DNA of 7,762 nucleotides from Actinomycetota bacterium. Lineage in GTDB: Bacteria > Actinomycetota > CADDZG01 > WHSQ01. Both the position numbers and the translations under genes were made by a program. This document shows, piece by piece, positions 4,560-7,762 of the stretch; the stretch's first letter is position 1; the number at the start of each line of letters is the position of its first letter. Where the stretch lies: contig JADDQX010000106.1 in the NCBI GenBank assembly GCA_016781115.1, forward strand, positions 1 to 7,762. The letters are read 5' to 3'. Below the pieces are notes generated by a model. It did no database searches. It was not told the DNA's origin and worked only from the letters and a program-made list of their open reading frames with translations.

Positions 4560-5713
4560 TTGGCGGTGTCGGCCGGGAAGCGGTCTGCGAGGTCCCTGAA
4601 GTTGGTGCGGACGAAGTCCGACAGACGGATGTCGGGCGACACGTGCAGCTTGCGCCGGATGCGTGCTTTGTGGCTGCGGACGGTTCCCCTGGAGATCCCG
4701 AGGCGCCGTGCGATCTCTTGCTCTGTCCGTCGGTGAGACAGATGAAGGAGCACGTCCCATTCGCGCTCCGTCAGCTCCTCTGACAGGGCAACCGGATTCA
4801 GACCGTGCTTACGCGGGTCGTCTGCCCTCCAGGTCCGGCTCCCTCCGGACTCCTTCGCGCGGAAGAGCGCGATCTCGGCTCTGGCGATGACCTCTTGTGC
4901 GCTTCTGCCGTTCGAGAACTGCGCGACCCCCACCGAAGCCAAGGTGGATCTGCCGCCCGCTTCGATCTCGAGCATCGCAGCACGACACCTCTCGGCCGCG
5001 AGGTAGGCGGTGGCGAGCTCGGTGTCGGGCAGGATCGCCGCGAACTCGTCGCCGCCGTAGCGGTACAGGATGTCGGAGGTGCGGAGCGTGCTCTTCATGA
5101 CGTCGGCGACCTCTGCCAGCACCTGGTCGCCCGCTTTCCGTCCGAGCTCGTCGTTCACCCGATCGAGCTGGTCGAGGTCGATGAGCAGGATGGACAGTGG
5201 AGCGCCGCTTCGGTCGGAGCGAGAGATCTCCTGCGCCAGCCTGTGCTCGAACGCCTTCCTCTCGGGGGGCCGCATTATCGCGTCTGCCGCGGTGCGGCTG
5301 ACGGTCTCCTCATTACGCGCCTTCGTGCGAGCGGCTGCGCCCACGCGCGCGACCAGCTCCTTCGGGTGAGCGGGTTTGACGATGTAGTCGACGGCGCCGC
5401 TTTCGAGCCCCTGGACCCGGTCTTCCGTCGTTCCTAGGGCGGAGAGGAAGATGACCGGGATGTCACGCGTGACGGGGTCCTCCGACAGCGCGGTCAGAAC
5501 CTCGGACCCGTTCATCCCCGGCATCATCATGTCGAGAAGGATCACGTCGGGCGACTCGGTGAGGGCCTTGCGCACGCACTCCTCGCCGTCCTCGGCCTGG
5601 ATCACGTCGAACCCTTCGCCCAACTGGATGTTCGCCAGCATCCTGAGATCTGGATCGTCGTCGACGACGAGAACGCGCGGACGGGACGAAGCGGACGGAT
5701 CGAGCCTGTTCAT
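4556..5713 (-). CDS. REC-GGDEF-LuxR-type HTH protein (diguanylate cyclase with DNA-binding tail)
   Basis: A 385-residue three-part protein. (1) Receiver, ~12-128: D18-D19-D20 acidic pocket, phosphoacceptor D61 in L-L-D-M-M-M-P, switch S91, K113 in V-K-P. (2) GGDEF, ~145-298: D179-L-D181, N187-D188, G195-D196, an intact R211-Y-G-G-D-E-F active site with G220-G221-D222-E223-F224, and the inhibitory I-site R211-x-x-D214 at the correct five-residue spacing. The usual F-K of the substrate loop is L183-D184. (3) LuxR/NarL-type helix-turn-helix, ~310-372: L-T-E-R-E, I-A-R-R-L-G-I-S-R-G-T-V-R-S-H, R-R-K-L. It should make cyclic-di-GMP when phosphorylated and may also bind DNA. ATG 5713 is chosen because it gives a normal lead into the receiver. 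GTG 5797 would add 28 residues with a hydrophobic run. Neither has a good ribosome site. It is first in the operon that ends with the HD-GYP gene. Confidence 0.92.
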   Translation of the reverse strand: MNRLDPSASSRPRVLVVDDDPDLRMLANIQLGEGFDVIQAEDGEECVRKALTESPDVILLDMMMPGMNGSEVLTALSEDPVTRDIPVIFLSALGTTEDRVQGLESGAVDYIVKPAHPKELVARVGAAARTKARNEETVSRTAADAIMRPPERKAFEHRLAQEISRSDRSGAPLSILLIDLDQLDRVNDELGRKAGDQVLAEVADVMKSTLRTSDILYRYGGDEFAAILPDTELATAYLAAERCRAAMLEIEAGGRSTLASVGVAQFSNGRSAQEVIARAEIALFRAKESGGSRTWRADDPRKHGLNPVALSEELTEREWDVLLHLSHRRTEQEIARRLGISRGTVRSHKARIRRKLHVSPDIRLSDFVRTNFRDLADRFPADTAK

Positions 5714-5843
5714 ACGCGAGCTATCGCCACCGATCATCATCTGCCAAAGATGCGCCACCACCGCCGTGAGGGAAATGAACAGAAAGGGCCAAATCACGTA
5801 GTCACAACTAGCTACAGAAAGGTGTGGGCTGACGCGGCGGCCT
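5714..5843. other. Divergent intergenic region between cyclase operon and DUF5319 operon
   Basis: About 130 bp that must hold the minus-strand promoter of the cyclase operon. No TANNNT box with the 6-7 nt leaderless spacing is present before ATG 5713, ATG 5743 or GTG 5797, unlike the other genes here. An AT-richer patch near 5797-5819 contains a short inverted repeat TAGT-CACA-ACTA (5802-5813) and would be a reasonable place for a regulator to bind. It is the only distinctly AT-richer intergenic patch in the window. No terminator is visible. Confidence 0.3.
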
Positions 5844-5849
5844 TACGAT
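5844..5849 (+). promoter_or_regulatory. -10 box (TACGAT) for leaderless DUF5319-ParA operon mRNA
   Basis: TACGAT ends exactly 6 nt before ATG 5856, the same geometry as at the response regulator and the Nudix gene. There is no Shine-Dalgarno sequence before this ATG and no convincing -35 hexamer. Confidence 0.5.
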
Positions 5850-5855
5850 GGACCC

Positions 5856-6323
5856 ATGGACGATGAGCTAGAGCAGCCGGGCGAAGACGAGGCCCCGCTC
5901 GACGACGACGAGCGCGAGATGCTGCACCAGGACCTCGTAGACGTTCAATCCCTCAAGGAGCTGCTGGGACCAAAAGGCATCAAGGGCGTCGTCTTCTACT
6001 GCCCCGACTGCGACGAGGACCATTACCTTGCGTGGGATCTCCTGGCGGGGAACCTGCGGGAGCTGCTGGATGCGGGCGAGTCGCCGGTCCACGAGCCTGC
6101 GTTCGAGCCCGATCCCGACGAGTACGTGTCGTGGGACTACGCCCGCGGTTTCCTCGACGGCTACGAGTCCTTCGAGCAAGAGGACGCCGGAGACACGATC
6201 AATCGCATCATCCTCGAGCTGCGCGACCGCGGCTGGACCCCGGAGCAGGTGAAATCGTTCCTCGCGGCCGCGCACCTCGACCTCCGGATCGGCGAAGAGG
6301 GCTCGGCACCCGGAGGGTCCTAG
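5856..6323 (+). CDS. DUF5319-family acidic protein with C-terminal extension
   Basis: A 155-residue, strongly acidic protein. Residues ~17-103 look like the actinobacterial DUF5319 family: an L-D-D-D-E-R-E start of the conserved block, a G-I-K-G-V-V-F-Y-C-P-D-C strand with C49/C52, D-E-D-H-Y-L-A-W-D, an H79-E-P-A-F-E-P-D-P-D-E-Y motif and W93-D-Y-A-R-G-F-L-D-G-Y. The single CxxC with nearby histidines (H56, H79) could hold a metal, but this is not shown. In mycobacteria I recall a family member next to the sigD/rsdA genes. No function is established. Residues ~104-155 go beyond that core: an E/D-rich linker and a helix-turn-like unit (I-N-R-I-I-L-E-L-R-D-R-G-W-T-P-E-Q-V-K-S-F-L). It is the first gene of the operon; the ParA start follows immediately after its stop. 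Confidence 0.85.
   Translation: MDDELEQPGEDEAPLDDDEREMLHQDLVDVQSLKELLGPKGIKGVVFYCPDCDEDHYLAWDLLAGNLRELLDAGESPVHEPAFEPDPDEYVSWDYARGFLDGYESFEQEDAGDTINRIILELRDRGWTPEQVKSFLAAAHLDLRIGEEGSAPGGS
6312..6316 (+). promoter_or_regulatory. Ribosome binding site that fixes the parA TTG start
   Basis: GGAGG lies inside the last codons of the DUF5319 gene, with 7 nt between it and TTG 6324. It is the best Shine-Dalgarno match for that start and supports TTG as the true initiation codon directly after the upstream TAG. Confidence 0.65.
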
Positions 6324-7088
6324 TTGCGGGCTCGGGTCATCGCCTTCGCCAACCAGAAGGGTGGCGTCGCGAAGACGACCACGACGCTTTCCGTAGGCGC
6401 GGCGTTGGCCGAGATGGGAAAGGCGGTGTTGGCCGTTGACCTCGATCCGCAGGCCGCGCTGACGTATTCGATGGGGGTGGACCCCGACGCGCTCGGAGAG
6501 ACGGTCAACGACGTTCTGGTGCGGAGGCTTCCCGTGGAGAAGGTGCTCATCTCGCGCGAGATCGACCTCGTTCCTGCCAACATCGACCTCGCGGGGGCCG
6601 AGGCCATACTCCTCGCGAAGACCGGACGCGAGTACGCCCTCGAACGCGCGCTGCGCGACGTGACGGCGCGTTACGACTACATCGTGATCGACTGCCCACC
6701 CTCGCTCGGCATCCTGACGATCAACGGCCTGACCGCCGCGGGTGAGGTCGTGATCCCGCTTCAGTGCGAGGCTCTTTCGCATCGCGGCGTCGGCCAGCTC
6801 GTGGAGACGCTTGCGGATATCCGCCACTTCACGAACCCGAACCTTGCGATCAGCGGAGTCATCCCGACGATGTACGACGGGCGCTCGAAGCATGCCCGTC
6901 AGGTGTTGAACGACGTGGGCTCCAGGTACGACCTCGAGGTGCTCGATCCCGTCGTGCGGAAGTCGATCAGGTTCGCGGAGGCGTCCCAAGCGGGCGTGTC
7001 GATCCTCTCGTTCGCGCCGACGCATCCGGGAGCGGAGGCGTACCGCGCTCTCGCGCGGCAGATCGACGAGAAAGGTGGTCCGGGATGA
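6324..7088 (+). CDS. parA: Soj/ParA-type Walker ATPase
   Basis: A 254-residue ParA/MinD-superfamily ATPase of typical Soj length, with no N-terminal helix-turn-helix extension. The deviant Walker A motif is K12-G-G-V-A-K17-T-T, with K12 the signature lysine that contacts ATP across the dimer. Walker A' is D39-L-D-P-Q, and Walker B is Y-I-V-I-D-C-P-P. The R-x-S-K-H-A-R-Q-V-L segment and the P-V-V-R-K-S-I-R-F-A-E-A motif near the C-terminus are also typical of Soj-like proteins, including basic residues used for nonspecific DNA binding. Such proteins form ATP-dependent dimers on the nucleoid and move chromosomes, plasmids or large assemblies. The start TTG 6324 abuts the upstream stop. No parB or parS-like palindrome is in the window, so it may serve a cargo other than the origin. 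It overlaps the zinc-ribbon gene by 4 bp (ATGA). Confidence 0.93.
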   Translation: MRARVIAFANQKGGVAKTTTTLSVGAALAEMGKAVLAVDLDPQAALTYSMGVDPDALGETVNDVLVRRLPVEKVLISREIDLVPANIDLAGAEAILLAKTGREYALERALRDVTARYDYIVIDCPPSLGILTINGLTAAGEVVIPLQCEALSHRGVGQLVETLADIRHFTNPNLAISGVIPTMYDGRSKHARQVLNDVGSRYDLEVLDPVVRKSIRFAEASQAGVSILSFAPTHPGAEAYRALARQIDEKGGPG

Positions 7089-7321
7089 GCGAGTCCGTCC
7101 CGAACAAGCACTCGCTCTACACGAAGACCGAGCGGCGGCCGCGGACGTGCACCATCGAGTGCTCCTCTTGCCGCGAGGAGACGCGCGTGAACTACCTCGA
7201 GCTCGCGGCGCTGCTGTGGCCCGTGCACTTCCACCTTCCCGGGGTGCGCTACCACCACTCCTGGCTTCGCTGTCCCTCGTGCGGCAGACGCACCTGGGTG
7301 CGGATCCACTTCGACCGCTGA
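7085..7321 (+). CDS. Small zinc-ribbon-like protein, function unknown
   Basis: A 78-residue basic protein with two CxxC knuckles, C26-S-S-C29 and C63-P-S-C-G67, about 33 residues apart. This is a four-cysteine zinc-ribbon arrangement; C22 adds a possible fifth ligand. Between them lie a short hydrophobic stretch (V-N-Y-L-E-L-A-A-L-L-W-P-V) and a histidine-rich patch (H48, H50, H57, H58). The end, W-V-R-I-H-F-D-R, resembles a closing strand. Such ribbons bind nucleic acid or act as protein adaptors; no specific family could be named. The start ATG 7085 overlaps the ParA stop (ATGA), and AAGGTGG (7072-7078) lies 6 nt upstream. Tight coupling to parA suggests they work together, by context only. 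Confidence 0.82.
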   Translation: MSESVPNKHSLYTKTERRPRTCTIECSSCREETRVNYLELAALLWPVHFHLPGVRYHHSWLRCPSCGRRTWVRIHFDR

Positions 7322-7347
7322 TCGGGTGGCGGCTAGACGTGCTCGGG

Positions 7348-7353
7348 TAGGGT
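7348..7353 (+). promoter_or_regulatory. Possible -10 box (TAGGGT) for the H1-like gene
   Basis: TAGGGT lies 30 nt before ATG 7384 and fits TANNNT. It would give a short A-rich leader carrying the ribosome site at 7369-7376, so this gene would be leadered, unlike its neighbours. No -35 element is clear. Read-through from the zinc-ribbon gene is equally possible. Confidence 0.3.
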
Positions 7354-7368
7354 CCAAAAGAAACCGAC

Positions 7369-7376
7369 AGGGGAGG
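7369..7376 (+). promoter_or_regulatory. Strong Shine-Dalgarno sequence of the H1-like gene
   Basis: AGGGGAGG with 7 nt before ATG 7384 is the strongest ribosome binding site in the window. It suggests high translation, as expected for an abundant nucleoid protein. Confidence 0.75.
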
Positions 7377-7383
7377 CCCGATC

Positions 7384-7762
7384 ATGGCGAGGAAGCCGGC
7401 GAAGGACGTCGCGAAAGCCCGTAAGCAGGTGACCAAGGCCGCCAGCAGCGTCACCGCCGTCGGAAAGGCTGCCGTGAAGACCGCGGGCAAGGCGGCGAAA
7501 GAGGTCGCGACGACCCGAGACGCCAAGACGGCGAAGAAGCAGACGAAGGTGGCACGCGCGGCCGTCACCGCCGCCGCGGGAGCGGGCGTACAGCTCGTCA
7601 AGACGGCCGTCGACGTGGGCAAGAAGAGCGCCCGCGGCCTCGCCGGCTCCAAGGAGGTCAAGACGGCCTCTAAGAACGTGCGCCGGGCGACCGACGCGAG
7701 CAAGAAGGCGGCGAAGTCGACGACCAAGACGGCCCGCAAGCAAGCGGGGGCCACCGCGAAGG
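7384..7762 (+). CDS. Lysine/alanine-rich histone-H1-like protein, 5' part
   Basis: The first 126 codons are visible and the frame is still open at the window edge. About 25 residues are lysine and 8 arginine against 6 acidic, giving a strong positive charge. Most of the rest is alanine, threonine, valine and glycine, with no aromatic residue and no tryptophan. Short degenerate units recur, such as V-K-T-A, K-K-A-A-K and T-K-T-A. This composition matches bacterial H1-like proteins and the basic tail of actinobacterial HupB, which coat or compact DNA. No HU fold precedes the basic part. The regular heptad-like spacing of V/A between lysines (residues 5-80) would also allow a long amphipathic helix of the apolipoprotein/LEA type, so DNA binding is an inference. 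ATG 7384 is set by the strong ribosome site 7 nt upstream. Confidence 0.8.
   Translation, partial: MARKPAKDVAKARKQVTKAASSVTAVGKAAVKTAGKAAKEVATTRDAKTAKKQTKVARAAVTAAAGAGVQLVKTAVDVGKKSARGLAGSKEVKTASKNVRRATDASKKAAKSTTKTARKQAGATAK

Noticed and set aside
5714..5797. A hydrophobic 28-residue N-terminus (from GTG 5797) that could make the cyclase membrane-anchored.
   Set aside because: It has no ribosome site or leaderless box, third-position GC is mixed, and receiver proteins of this type normally start just before the first strand. It remains possible but less likely.
6324..7088. ParA as evidence of a plasmid or integrated element.
   Set aside because: Base composition and codon use match the neighbours, no replication, parB or mobility gene is present, and DUF5319 is chromosomal as far as I know.
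5868..7754. A 628-codon open frame on the minus strand antisense to the DUF5319, ParA and ribbon genes.
   Set aside because: Its product is low-complexity, arginine/alanine/serine-rich sequence with no domain. The opposite strand carries clear ParA and zinc-ribbon motifs. Long antisense frames are expected at this GC content.
7384..7762. A tandem DNA repeat in the lysine-rich gene.
   Set aside because: Recurring AAGACGGCC-like words come from repeated Lys-Thr-Ala codons with irregular spacing and many differences. This is compositional, not a true tandem array.

Overview
The window is high-GC, densely packed bacterial DNA, most likely from a deep-branching actinobacterium (Actinomycetota). 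Three observations support this: the GC-rich third codon positions; a protein recognisable as the actinobacterial DUF5319 family and a FolP2-type dihydropteroate synthase homologue; and an apparent habit of leaderless transcription, with a TANNNT box ending 6-7 nt before the start codon at four gene starts. A diguanylate cyclase, an HD-GYP protein and a prepilin peptidase together suggest a lineage outside the classic Mycobacterium/Streptomyces groups. This placement is inference and was not searched.

Layout. (1) 1-295 (-): the 5' part of a Nudix hydrolase gene, divergent from (2) 314-2055 (+): a ten-helix EamA/DMT transporter overlapping a FolP2-type DHPS homologue by 4 bp. (3) 2056-2190: a spacer holding the first ~23 codons of a broken receiver gene on the minus strand and a 6-bp inverted repeat. 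(4) 2191-3360 (+): a single-domain CheY-like response regulator followed directly by a type IV prepilin peptidase. (5) 5713-3357 (-): a cyclic-di-GMP operon with a REC-GGDEF-LuxR-HTH protein, a scrambled 174-bp segment that begins like another receiver, and a pseudo-receiver HD-GYP protein. It converges on the prepilin peptidase so tightly that both genes use the same CTAG for their stops. (6) 5856-7321 (+): an operon of a DUF5319-like acidic protein, a Soj/ParA-type ATPase and a 78-residue zinc-ribbon protein. (7) 7384-end (+): the start of a lysine/alanine-rich histone-H1-like protein, cut by the window edge.

How the parts may work together. The centre is a two-component and cyclic-di-GMP signalling island: one intact stand-alone receiver, one receiver-coupled cyclase with a DNA-binding tail, one HD-GYP protein whose receiver has lost its phosphoacceptor, and two receiver fragments that point to recent gene loss by deletion. 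A prepilin peptidase in the same island suggests, by context only, pili or adhesion as an output. The right-hand block (DUF5319, ParA, zinc ribbon, H1-like) has a possible chromosome-organisation flavour, but no parB, parS, SMC or Scp gene is visible. No rRNA, tRNA, CRISPR array, insertion sequence or phage gene was seen, and no gene-free stretch exceeds 142 bp.
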